From contig JARLGZ010000172.1 in assembly GCA_031292515.1 (NCBI GenBank), positions 310,001 through 374,000 on the forward strand: a DNA stretch of 64,000 nt, read 5' to 3'. The DNA comes from Puia sp. GTDB lineage: Bacteria; Bacteroidota; Bacteroidia; Chitinophagales; Chitinophagaceae. The position numbers and the translations under genes were made by a program. This document shows, one piece after another, positions 46,183-53,817 of the stretch. The notes beneath the pieces were generated by a model. The model saw only the letters and a list, made by a program, of their open reading frames with translations. It searched no databases and was not told the DNA's origin. Numbering within the stretch: the stretch's first letter is position 1; each line of letters begins with the position of its first letter.

Positions 46183-47376
46183 ATGCCGATAAAGAGAACC
46201 ATTGCTTTTGTTGCGAATTCTGGTTGGAGTGTGTATAAATTCAGGCTTAACCTCATAAAAAAACTACTGGCACGAGGCTTCTCCATATATGTTCTGACTC
46301 CACGGGACTCCTATACCGCACAATTCGAAGGGCTCGACGGACTGACTTATATAGAACTGCACCATCTGAAAAGCAGGAGCATCTCCCCCTTTGAAGATGC
46401 GTTGTTATACCAGGAACTACTGGGACATTACCGTGCCCTGAACCCGGAGCTCATCTTTCATTACACCATTAAGGCGAATATTTTTGGCGCCCTGGCGGCG
46501 GCCCGCGCCCGGGTTCCCTCGATCAGCGTCATTACCGGGCTGGGATACACGTTCACAGGCAGTGGCCTGCTCAAAGCGGCGGTAAAGCTTCTCTACAAAC
46601 AGGCGCTGCGGAAGAGCAGGGAAGTATGGCTCCTCAACAGGGATGACCGGGAGACGCTGGTATCGGAAAAGCTGGTGGACCCCGCAAAAACCTTTCTCCT
46701 GCCCGGAGAGGGTGTCGACCCGGATGCATTTTTCGCCTCCCCCCGGGAAGCCGGGAAAAAGGAGTGTACTTTCCTGTTCATCGGGCGCATGATCCGGCAC
46801 AAAGGCGTCTACGAATTTGTACAGGCCGCCGAACTGCTGCGGCAACGTGGTCTCGCCGTCAAATGCCAGCTCCTGGGCTTCTTTGACGATAACCCCGCAG
46901 CCATCCCGCGGCGCCAGGTGGAAGAGTGGAATGGCAAAAAGACAGTAGACTATCTCGGATCCACCGACCAGGTCGCCGGCTTTATCGAAAAGGCGGACTG
47001 TATCGTGCTCCCTTCCTATTACGGGGAGGGCATGCCCCTAAGCCTGCTGGAAGGAGCCAGCATGTGCAAAGCCCTGATCGCAGCCCGCACCCCGGGATGC
47101 AGGGATCTGATCGAAGACGGCGTCAACGGCTATCTCTGCCGGCAGAAGGACGGCAGGGACCTGGCCGAAAAGATGGAGGCCTATTACCGGCTGCCGGAAA
47201 CGGCCAAAAAGCAGATGGGCATCGAAGGGAGAAACAAAGTATTGCGCTATTACACACAGGATATCATTGCCGGCATCTACCTGGATAAGATAGATAGTCT
47301 CCGGGGAGATAGTCTCCTGACAATGGCTGACGGGGATCGACAAACGACCGACAGGGATTGGGAAATACAAGATTGA
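46183..47376 (+). CDS. GT4-family glycosyltransferase
   Basis: The start is ATG at 46183 (MPIKRTIAFVANSGWSVYKF); a TTG two codons earlier is less likely. The 397-residue product has the N-terminal acceptor domain (IFHYTIKANIFGALAAARARVP and SVITGLGYTFTG) and the C-terminal donor domain (FLFIGRMIRHKGVYEFVQAA and YYGEGMPLSLLEGASMCKALIA, with the EX7E pair). It resembles PglA/WbnH-type transferases acting on lipid-linked oligosaccharides. The last 25 residues after YLDKI are a five-residue-periodic tail (DSLRG, DSLLT, MADGD). It is followed after 7 nt by a membrane protein gene. Confidence 0.92.
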   Translation: MPIKRTIAFVANSGWSVYKFRLNLIKKLLARGFSIYVLTPRDSYTAQFEGLDGLTYIELHHLKSRSISPFEDALLYQELLGHYRALNPELIFHYTIKANIFGALAAARARVPSISVITGLGYTFTGSGLLKAAVKLLYKQALRKSREVWLLNRDDRETLVSEKLVDPAKTFLLPGEGVDPDAFFASPREAGKKECTFLFIGRMIRHKGVYEFVQAAELLRQRGLAVKCQLLGFFDDNPAAIPRRQVEEWNGKKTVDYLGSTDQVAGFIEKADCIVLPSYYGEGMPLSLLEGASMCKALIAARTPGCRDLIEDGVNGYLCRQKDGRDLAEKMEAYYRLPETAKKQMGIEGRNKVLRYYTQDIIAGIYLDKIDSLRGDSLLTMADGDRQTTDRDWEIQD

Positions 47377-47383
47377 GAAAACC

Positions 47384-48697
47384 ATGCACGCATTGCTGTT
47401 CCTTTTCTATAGCCTCCTGCTGGGCTGGCTGGTGACCCGGATGCGGTTCTTCCGGGACAGTGGCGTCCGCCCGGTCTTCCTGTTGCTATTCTTCGGATCG
47501 CATGTGCTCGCGGGCTGTTTTGAAAATTGGGTGTCCTGGCATTTTTTCCCGGGGCATGGTGACGTGTGGACGGTCTTCCAGCTGAGCTTCGTGACCCGTC
47601 ATGAACTGTTGACCGACTTTTCCCTTTTCGTGGCGCATAATTCCACCTGGGTCTACCTGCCGCACAATATCCTGGCGATCATCCATGTGGTACTCAACTG
47701 GCTCTCTGCAGACAATCTTTATATCAATACCCTGCTTTTCTCTTTTCCGCTGTTCCTGGGCTCCTTTGCCTTATTCCGGACCTTCCGTCTTGTCTTCCCC
47801 GGCGATCCGCTGACGGCACTCAGCGCCCTCTTTTTCCCATCCGCCTTGTTCTGGGCCAGCAGCGTGTATACCGAGGGAGTGGTGTATGCGCTGACCGGAT
47901 GGCTTCTCTACATCCTGTACGCCAGTCCGGGCCGGGGATGGAACGTTCGAAGGGTCGGCTGTTGCGTTTTTATATTCCTGCTGGCGGCTTTTTTCCGCGC
48001 CACGAGCTGGGTCACCCTATTACCCGCACTCGTGTTTTGGGGGTTCCCGGTCCGGAGACCGAAGCTCCGGGGACTCACGGCCCGGGGGGACGCAGGCCAG
48101 AAGCTCCCTGTGGAAGGCCCCTTGCCCGGCAGACTAACTCCGCGCAACCGGATGTCGATACTCGTCGGGATTGTGATCCTCCTCCTGGTGCTGTCGGCGT
48201 GGCTCTTCCCGGACTGGTTCGGCAGGCTGCCCCGCTTTTTGATAGCCCGCCAACACGATTTCCAGCAACTGGAAGGCAGTTCGAGGCTTTATCTCCCGGT
48301 GCTGGAGAAGTCCTGGAGCAGCTTTTTCCATACGCTGCCCTGGGCGCTGCTTAACGGATTTTTCGAACCCTTGCCGGGGTCGGGAGGCAAGACCTTGTAC
48401 CTGGCTTTCTCCGCGGAGCTGTTGGCAACATGGGGAGTCATAGTGGCCTATGGGTTTAGGCGACTGTCCGGCAGGCCCGGAAATCCACCCGTGCGTGTTT
48501 CATCGTTTTGTTTGTATTATGCGTTCTCGGGCATCTTGCTGGTGGGACTGATCGTTCCATTTGCCGGCGCCATCGTCCGGTACCGAAGCATCTACCTGCC
48601 CTTTCTGCTGGCTCCCTTTCTCCACGCCATCCGTCTGTCGGGTCCGGCAAAAAAAATAAATGACAAATTGAACAAATATATATTCTCGCGTATCTGA
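47384..48697 (+). CDS. Polytopic membrane protein of unknown function, paralog 1
   Basis: The 437-residue protein has about ten hydrophobic segments. It is homologous along its length to the next gene: both start MHAxLFxxY, contain NLYIN/NFYIN-TLLFSF or SLLFSF, NGFFEPLPGSGG or NGFIEPLPGHGG, and RYRSIYLPFLLxPF near the end. I do not recognise a named family; the topology and position suggest a polysaccharide polymerase, flippase-associated protein or membrane glycosyltransferase, which is inference only. A basic loop of about 30 residues encoded by a 15-nt array (48050-48139) is present here and absent from the paralog. It is 7 nt after the GT4 gene. Confidence 0.75.
   Translation: MHALLFLFYSLLLGWLVTRMRFFRDSGVRPVFLLLFFGSHVLAGCFENWVSWHFFPGHGDVWTVFQLSFVTRHELLTDFSLFVAHNSTWVYLPHNILAIIHVVLNWLSADNLYINTLLFSFPLFLGSFALFRTFRLVFPGDPLTALSALFFPSALFWASSVYTEGVVYALTGWLLYILYASPGRGWNVRRVGCCVFIFLLAAFFRATSWVTLLPALVFWGFPVRRPKLRGLTARGDAGQKLPVEGPLPGRLTPRNRMSILVGIVILLLVLSAWLFPDWFGRLPRFLIARQHDFQQLEGSSRLYLPVLEKSWSSFFHTLPWALLNGFFEPLPGSGGKTLYLAFSAELLATWGVIVAYGFRRLSGRPGNPPVRVSSFCLYYAFSGILLVGLIVPFAGAIVRYRSIYLPFLLAPFLHAIRLSGPAKKINDKLNKYIFSRI
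48050..48139 (+). repeat. 15-nt in-frame array in paralog 1, six units
   Basis: Units are gtccggagaccgaag, ctccggggactcacg, gcccggggggacgca, ggccagaagctccct, gtggaaggccccttg and cccggcagactaact. They encode VRRPK, LRGLT, ARGDA, GQKLP, VEGPL and PGRLT in a loop between two membrane helices. The period is degenerate but the paralog lacks the whole block, which identifies it as an insertion. Confidence 0.7.
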
Positions 48698-48746
48698 AAA
48701 CTTTCCGTATTTATTTATCTTCATTGAAAAGACTAACCTTACTACG

Positions 48747-50015
48747 ATGCATGCCATCCTCTTTTTTATATACTTTGCCTTACTATGCTTACTCATCAAA
48801 AAAATAAAATTCTTCAGGGACAGCGAAATCAGGCTCAGCTGGCTGCTGGTCTTTTTTACCCTGCGGGTGCTGGCATCGTGTATAAATACCTGGCTGGCTG
48901 AAAAATACTTTCCCAACCAACGGGATATCTGGTCTTATTTCAGGGAAGGCCTCGTCATGAAAGGGGATCTGCTCAGAGCCCCCCTCCACTGCTTCAAAAC
49001 CCTGTTACCGCCCTTCAACGAGTTTAGCTTTTTTGACATGCACTCTTCCTGGTATCTGCTCGAGTTCAAGTTCATTTCCGGGATCAATACTTTCTTCGAT
49101 TTCCTCTCCTTTGATAATTTTTACATCAATTCGCTGCTATTCTCCTTCTTTGTCTATTGGGGAAGCATCGCTTTATTCCGCGTCTTCAGGAATATCCTTC
49201 ATAACAATGGCCTGCTCTGCTCGCTGCTGAGCCTGCTGATCCCTTCGACCCTTTTCTGGACTGCCTGTATCAATAAAGAAGGGGTCATCTATATGTCCCT
49301 GGGATTTTTCTCTTACTATCTGCACCGGGCCCTCACGGAACGGCCAAACTGGCGGTTGATAGTCGCCTGTATCCTGTTCCTGGCACTCGGCCTCTTCAGC
49401 AGGCCTTTTCTGATCTTCGGGCTGTTCCCGTTCATCCTCTTTTGGATTGCCGGGGAAAAAATACCGTTCAGCATCCCGGCTGTGGCGGCGCTCACCCTGA
49501 TCGTCATTCTTATCGTCTATTACTTTATCGGAACCTTCTATCCGAATGCCGATCCTTTCCTGATCATCAGCGACCGGCAACAGGATATCCTGGTAATGAG
49601 CGGCCGCTCCAGGATCCATCTCCCCTCGCTTGAACCCAATCCCGGCAGTTTCCTGGCTATACTGCCCACGGCCTTTTTAAATGGCTTTATCGAGCCCTTG
49701 CCGGGCCATGGGGGACACCCCATCTATCTGCTGATGACCCTGGAAATGCTCGCGATCTGGACCATCATCCTGACGGCGGTATCGCGGAAATTCTTCAGGA
49801 CCCCCAAGGTCCGGATGGGGGTCTATGACATCTCCTGCCTGTTCATGGCCATTCCCTGCATTCTCCTGGCCGGCTATTCCACCCCCTTTATAAGTTCTAT
49901 CTCCCGGTACAGAAGCATCTATCTCCCCTTTCTGCTGGTTCCGTTCGTACATACTCTTAGCGGGCTTCCCTTTGTCAGCAAGATCAACAAATCATTAAGC
50001 AAAATAATCGCATAA
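48747..50015 (+). CDS. Polytopic membrane protein of unknown function, paralog 2
   Basis: The 422-residue protein has about ten hydrophobic segments and is the tandem paralog of the preceding gene. Shared conserved points are KFFRDSEIR (FFRDSGVR in the other), PSTLFWTACINKEGVIY (PSALFWASSVYTEGVVY), NGFIEPLPGHGG and SRYRSIYLPFLLVPFVH. The conserved Glu in the KEGV/TEGV segment and the EPLPG loop are candidates for functional residues. Where paralog 1 has the repeat loop, this protein has a short AGEKIPFSIP turn. The lower GC and greater divergence suggest an old duplication. Function unknown. Confidence 0.75.
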   Translation: MHAILFFIYFALLCLLIKKIKFFRDSEIRLSWLLVFFTLRVLASCINTWLAEKYFPNQRDIWSYFREGLVMKGDLLRAPLHCFKTLLPPFNEFSFFDMHSSWYLLEFKFISGINTFFDFLSFDNFYINSLLFSFFVYWGSIALFRVFRNILHNNGLLCSLLSLLIPSTLFWTACINKEGVIYMSLGFFSYYLHRALTERPNWRLIVACILFLALGLFSRPFLIFGLFPFILFWIAGEKIPFSIPAVAALTLIVILIVYYFIGTFYPNADPFLIISDRQQDILVMSGRSRIHLPSLEPNPGSFLAILPTAFLNGFIEPLPGHGGHPIYLLMTLEMLAIWTIILTAVSRKFFRTPKVRMGVYDISCLFMAIPCILLAGYSTPFISSISRYRSIYLPFLLVPFVHTLSGLPFVSKINKSLSKIIA

Positions 50016-50030
50016 ATCATTCGCATAAAT
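50008..50030. repeat. 13-nt duplication across a stop codon
   Basis: tcgcataaat occurs at 50008 and again at 50021. The first copy contains the last codons and the TAA stop of the gene at 48747. The remaining 50031-50265 stretch is AT-rich, with no gene seen. Confidence 0.5.
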
Positions 50031-50267
50031 TCCTCCGGCAGTCAGGAATTTGAAAACCGGCGCCCTATTAATAGCTCTTTGATAGCAGATAAAATACCGC
50101 TTGCCCACATTAAATAATATTTACATATATGACCTCCCATCTGAGATTAAAATTATTTGATATAAATAGAAAATTTGTAATCAAACCGGTCCAACAAATA
50201 ATTTGACCCCGGCTTTTTATATTTATTCTCAAAATTTTTCAAATCCCGGGGCTGGTATGAAGGAAAA

Positions 50268-50298
50268 TTGTTTTATTTATGGTAATCATTTAGTTTCG
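50268..50298 (+). promoter_or_regulatory. Promoter of the glutamine synthetase gene
   Basis: TTG (50268-50270), a 20-base spacer and TAGTTTCG (50291-50298) approximate the Bacteroidota -33/-7 pattern. The chosen start ATG is 16 nt downstream of the -7 element, giving a short leader and arguing against the longer open frame from 50203. Confidence 0.5.
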
Positions 50299-50313
50299 CT
50301 AAAATTTTACAGC

Positions 50314-52506
50314 ATGTCATCATTAAGATTAAAAGCTATAGACAACCTAACCACTGCCCCTGAGGAGAAACTGGTAGGATCCCAAAAGATCACTGCCATA
50401 TTCGGTGAAAATGTTTTCACGCTGAAAACCGCCCGTGAGTTCCTGAGCGATGAAGCCTACAAAAGCCTGGCGGCTTCTGTAAAGGGCGGGAAAAAGATCG
50501 ATCGCAGCCAGGCCAACCAGATTGCTGCTGGTTTGCGTCATTGGGCCGAGGCAAAAGGTGTCACCCATTTTACACATTGGTTCCAGCCGCTGACCGGGAC
50601 CACCGCCGAAAAACATGATTCTTTCTTTACGCTGAAAAGCGATGGCACTGCAATAGAAGAGTTTGACGGAGCCGCCCTGATCCAACAGGAGCCCGATGCC
50701 TCTTCCTTCCCCAGCGGCGGTCTTCGCGCCACTTTCGAAGCCCGTGGATATACCGCCTGGGATCCTTCCTCCCCTGCTTTCGTCATGGAGATCGGCGCCG
50801 GCAGGACCCTGTGCATCCCCACTATTTTCGTTTCCTATACCGGTGAATCCCTGGACTATAAAGCGCCCCTGTTGAAAGCGCTCGCCGCCCTGGACAAAGC
50901 CGCCGTCGAAGTCTGTCATTATTTCGACAAAAATGTCACCAAAGTGACCCCGACTCTGGGATGGGAACAGGAGTATTTCATCGTCGACGAAGGCCTGTTC
51001 AACGCCCGTCCCGACCTGGTGTTGAGCGGAAGGACCGTCTTCGGTCATTCTCCCGCCAAAGGCCAGCAGCTCGAAGATCATTATTTCGGCAGCATCCCCG
51101 AAAGAGTCTATGCTTTCATGAGGGACTACGAAAACGAAGCCTATAAACTGGGTATCCCCCTGCGTACGCGTCACAACGAGGTAGCGCCCGCACAGTTCGA
51201 GTGCGCTCCTATCTTCGAAGAAGTCAGCGTAGCCGTGGATCACAATATCTTGCTGATGGATATCATGGATCGTGTTGCCCGCCGCCACAAACTGCGCGTA
51301 CTTCTACATGAAAAACCCTTCGCCGGCATCAACGGTAGCGGGAAGCACAACAACTGGAGCATGGCTACCGACACTGGTGTCAACCTCCTGGCTCCCGGCA
51401 AGACCCCGAAGACCAACCTGATGTTCCTGACCTTCTTCGTCAACACCATCAAGGCGGTACACGATTATTCCGACGTATTGAGAGCTTCTATCGCCTCTGC
51501 CGGCAATGACTTCCGTCTCGGCGCCAACGAAGCGCCTCCTGCCATCATCTCCGTTTTCATCGGCGAGTACCTGAGCAAGGTCCTGGCAGACGTAAAAGAG
51601 CGCGTTGGCGATAAATTCGACGAGCAGGACGAAGCGATCCTGAAGCTGGATCTGCACCGCAGCATCCCTGAACTGCTGCTGGACAACACCGACCGCAACC
51701 GTACTTCTCCTTTCGCCTTCACCGGTAATAAATTCGAGTTCCGCGCCGTAGGCAGCAACGCCAACTGTGCCAACGCGATGATCGCCCTCAACACCATCAT
51801 GGCCGAGACCCTGAAGAAATTCAAGAAAGAAGTCGATGCACTGATCGAAAAAGGCGACAAAAAAGAAATCGCCATCATGCATGTTATCCGCGAATCCATC
51901 GTCGGCAGCGAAAAAGTGCTGTTCGAAGGCGACGGCTATAGCGACGAATGGCACCATGAAGCCGAAAGACGCGGTCTGCCGAACGTCCGCACCACCCCGC
52001 TGGCGCTGGATGCCGTCGTAACCGACAAAGCCAAGCACCTCTTCGAATCGAACGGTGTCTACACCCATGTCGAACTGGAAGCCCGTCATGAGATCGAGCT
52101 GGAGAAATACATCAAGAGAGTTCAGATAGAAGCCCGCATCATGGGTGAGCTGGCCACCAGCCACATCCTGCCCGCGGCCATCAAGTATCAGAACATCCTG
52201 ATCGAAAATATCAAGGGGCTCAAGGAGATCGGTCTGAAAGACAGTGCCTATGCCAACCAGAAGGCGATCCTTGAGAAGATCTCCGAACACATCAGCAAAG
52301 TCAGCGGCCTGGTGGAAAAGATGATCGAAGCCCGCAAGATCGCCAACGCGATCAGCGACACCCGTACGAAGGCCATCGCCTACGAGAGCCAGGTGAAGGA
52401 ACCTTTCTTCGACCCGATCCGCTACAGCGTAGACAAGCTGGAGCTGCTGGTAGACGACAACCAATGGGTGCTGTCGAAGTACAGGGAACTGCTGTTCCTG
52501 CGCTAG
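50314..52506 (+). CDS. glnN: Glutamine synthetase type III
   Basis: The start at 50314 (MSSLRLKAIDNLTT) gives 730 residues, the GSIII length; the frame is open to 50203 but would include the likely promoter. The GSIII features are WFQPLTGTTAEKHDSFF, PTLGWEQEYFIVDEGLF (metal-binding Glu), GIPLRTRHNEVAPAQFE and EKPFAGINGSGKHNNWSM, the ATP and glutamate sites. The long C-terminal helical region (about 560-730) is typical of this dodecameric type. It makes glutamine from glutamate and ammonia. Codon use is strongly biased toward C/G-ending codons, consistent with high expression. A terminator follows. Confidence 0.96.
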   Translation: MSSLRLKAIDNLTTAPEEKLVGSQKITAIFGENVFTLKTAREFLSDEAYKSLAASVKGGKKIDRSQANQIAAGLRHWAEAKGVTHFTHWFQPLTGTTAEKHDSFFTLKSDGTAIEEFDGAALIQQEPDASSFPSGGLRATFEARGYTAWDPSSPAFVMEIGAGRTLCIPTIFVSYTGESLDYKAPLLKALAALDKAAVEVCHYFDKNVTKVTPTLGWEQEYFIVDEGLFNARPDLVLSGRTVFGHSPAKGQQLEDHYFGSIPERVYAFMRDYENEAYKLGIPLRTRHNEVAPAQFECAPIFEEVSVAVDHNILLMDIMDRVARRHKLRVLLHEKPFAGINGSGKHNNWSMATDTGVNLLAPGKTPKTNLMFLTFFVNTIKAVHDYSDVLRASIASAGNDFRLGANEAPPAIISVFIGEYLSKVLADVKERVGDKFDEQDEAILKLDLHRSIPELLLDNTDRNRTSPFAFTGNKFEFRAVGSNANCANAMIALNTIMAETLKKFKKEVDALIEKGDKKEIAIMHVIRESIVGSEKVLFEGDGYSDEWHHEAERRGLPNVRTTPLALDAVVTDKAKHLFESNGVYTHVELEARHEIELEKYIKRVQIEARIMGELATSHILPAAIKYQNILIENIKGLKEIGLKDSAYANQKAILEKISEHISKVSGLVEKMIEARKIANAISDTRTKAIAYESQVKEPFFDPIRYSVDKLELLVDDNQWVLSKYRELLFLR

Positions 52507-52530
52507 TGTAGTCAGTAGTAGTGAGTGCTT
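52507..52530. repeat. Heptad-like TAGTGAG sequence after glnN
   Basis: The stop TAG is followed by tgtagtcagtagtagtgagtg, here cited as tagtcagtag and tagtgag. This is a short version of the arrays after susD, pyrG and the GLPGLI-like gene, in the same orientation relative to the gene. Confidence 0.55.
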
Positions 52531-52601
52531 AAGAAGACAGTTTCCAGCCGGGAAAGAGAGCTGACAACCAAAAAATAGTCGACCATTAAAGACGGTCAAT
52601 A

Positions 52602-52633
52602 AAAAAGGCCCTTCGTAAGAGGGGCCTTTTTAT
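52602..52633 (+). terminator. Rho-independent terminator of glnN
   Basis: GGCCCTTC and GAGGGGCC pair around a GTAA tetraloop, flanked by a run of As upstream and ttttttattttt downstream. It is 96 nt after the stop codon. Confidence 0.88.
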
Positions 52634-52658
52634 TTTTAAAAGATTTTTACGATCAAAC

Positions 52659-52697
52659 TCCCGATACTCCCGGTACTCCCGGTACTCCTGGTACTCC
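52659..52697. repeat. 9-nt tandem repeat, four units
   Basis: tcccgatac, tcccggtac, tcccggtac and tcctggtac follow directly. They lie between the glnN terminator and the cmk terminator. Confidence 0.8.
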
Positions 52698-52790
52698 ATT
52701 TTCAGGTTGTTTACAGGGTTGATCAGACAAAACTACCAGGTCTGGCAATTCAGGCTCCCCGGGACGGGTATCTCTTTTTCCGGAAAAAAA

Positions 52791-52808
52791 CGATTTACAT
52801 GTAAATCG
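52791..52808 (-). terminator. Perfect 18-bp palindrome in an A-tract, probable cmk terminator
   Basis: cgatttacatgtaaatcg is its own reverse complement and is flanked by As on both sides, so on the minus strand a hairpin is followed by seven Ts. It is about 180 nt past the cmk stop, beyond the 17-nt repeat array. A protein-binding operator is the alternative reading, but no start codon is nearby. Confidence 0.55.
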
Positions 52809-52866
52809 AAAAAAATAAAAAAAAGACTCCCCCGTTCCCGGGAAAGCATTTTATCGTGCTGCAGGC

Positions 52867-52984
52867 AGGGAGCCCTGGCAGGTAGCCAGCTGTTACAGGC
52901 AGCCAGTCGTTGCAGCCAGTGAGCCCTGGCAGGAAGTGAGCCGTTGCAAGCAGCCGGCCATAACAGGAGCCCGTCGTTTGTGAG
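52867..52984. repeat. 17-nt tandem array, seven degenerate units, next to the cmk stop
   Basis: Units read agggagccctggcaggt, agccagctgttacaggc, agccagtcgttgcagcc, agtgagccctggcagga, agtgagccgttgcaagc, agccggccataacagga and gcccgtcgtttgtgag. The array ends three bases from the cmk stop codon. It is not a CRISPR array because the units are contiguous and have no spacers. The wider gap 52534-52987 otherwise holds only the terminators and the 9-nt repeat. Confidence 0.85.
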
Positions 52985-52987
52985 AAC

Positions 52988-53674
52988 TTAATGCAGCCTT
53001 TCCCGCACCCAGTCCATCGCAATATCCAGTTGCTGTTTCATCGTCAGGTGAGAATTATCCAGCACGATGGCGTCTTCCGCCTGGCGCAGCGGGCTGACTT
53101 CCCGGTGGGAGTCGATATAGTCGCGCATTTCAAGGTTGTTCTTCACCTCGTCGAGTGTGATATTGGGATTCTTGACAAAGAGTTCCTTGAACCTCCGCTC
53201 CACCCGGATGGCGTTGTCGGCGGTCATAAAGATCTTTAGCTCCGCCTTGGGGAATACCACCGTGCCGATATCCCTGCCGTCCATGACGATTCCTTTCTTT
53301 TTGCCCATCTGCTGCTGCTGGTGCACCGCAAATTCCCGAACGGCCTTTACCGCCGCCACGTCGCTGACTTTCTCGGCGACGACCAGGTCACGGATGACGT
53401 ATTCCACATTTTCTCCATTCAAATAGATCTCTGCCTGCCCGCTCTTTTCGTTGGAGATGAATTCAAGCGAGATATTTGCCAGCGCCTTTTCGACGGCGGC
53501 GGATTTGGTCCAGTCCACATGGTTACGCAGAAAATACAGGGTGATGGCGCGATACATGGCCCCGCTGTCGATATACACATAATCCAATTCCTTGGCAAGT
53601 TGCTTGGCCAGCGTGCTCTTTCCACAAGAGGACCAGCCATCGATGGTGATAATGATCTTTTTCCTTCGTTCCAT
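52988..53674 (-). CDS. cmk: Cytidylate kinase
   Basis: The start at 53674 (MERRKKIIITIDGWSSCGKSTLA) gives 228 residues. The P-loop is DGWSSCGKSTLAKQLA, followed by LDYVYIDSGAMYRAITLYFL, VMDGRDIGTVVFP and the LID-side Arg in RVERRFKEL, all typical of bacterial CMP kinase. It phosphorylates CMP and dCMP. An in-frame ATG at 53713 would add 13 polar residues and is less likely. It is monocistronic. Confidence 0.93.
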   Translation of the reverse strand: MERRKKIIITIDGWSSCGKSTLAKQLAKELDYVYIDSGAMYRAITLYFLRNHVDWTKSAAVEKALANISLEFISNEKSGQAEIYLNGENVEYVIRDLVVAEKVSDVAAVKAVREFAVHQQQQMGKKKGIVMDGRDIGTVVFPKAELKIFMTADNAIRVERRFKELFVKNPNITLDEVKNNLEMRDYIDSHREVSPLRQAEDAIVLDNSHLTMKQQLDIAMDWVRERLH

Positions 53675-53817
53675 ATTTTTGTCGCGCTGCTTATCCGGTT
53701 GCCCCGGGGTCATTTCCGCGTGGCTGTGTGGGTCCGGTCCTACAAAAATGCGGAAAAAAAATTACATTATTCCTTAGCTTTACCGGAATGACGGGATTTG
53801 ATACAAAAGATATTCGT

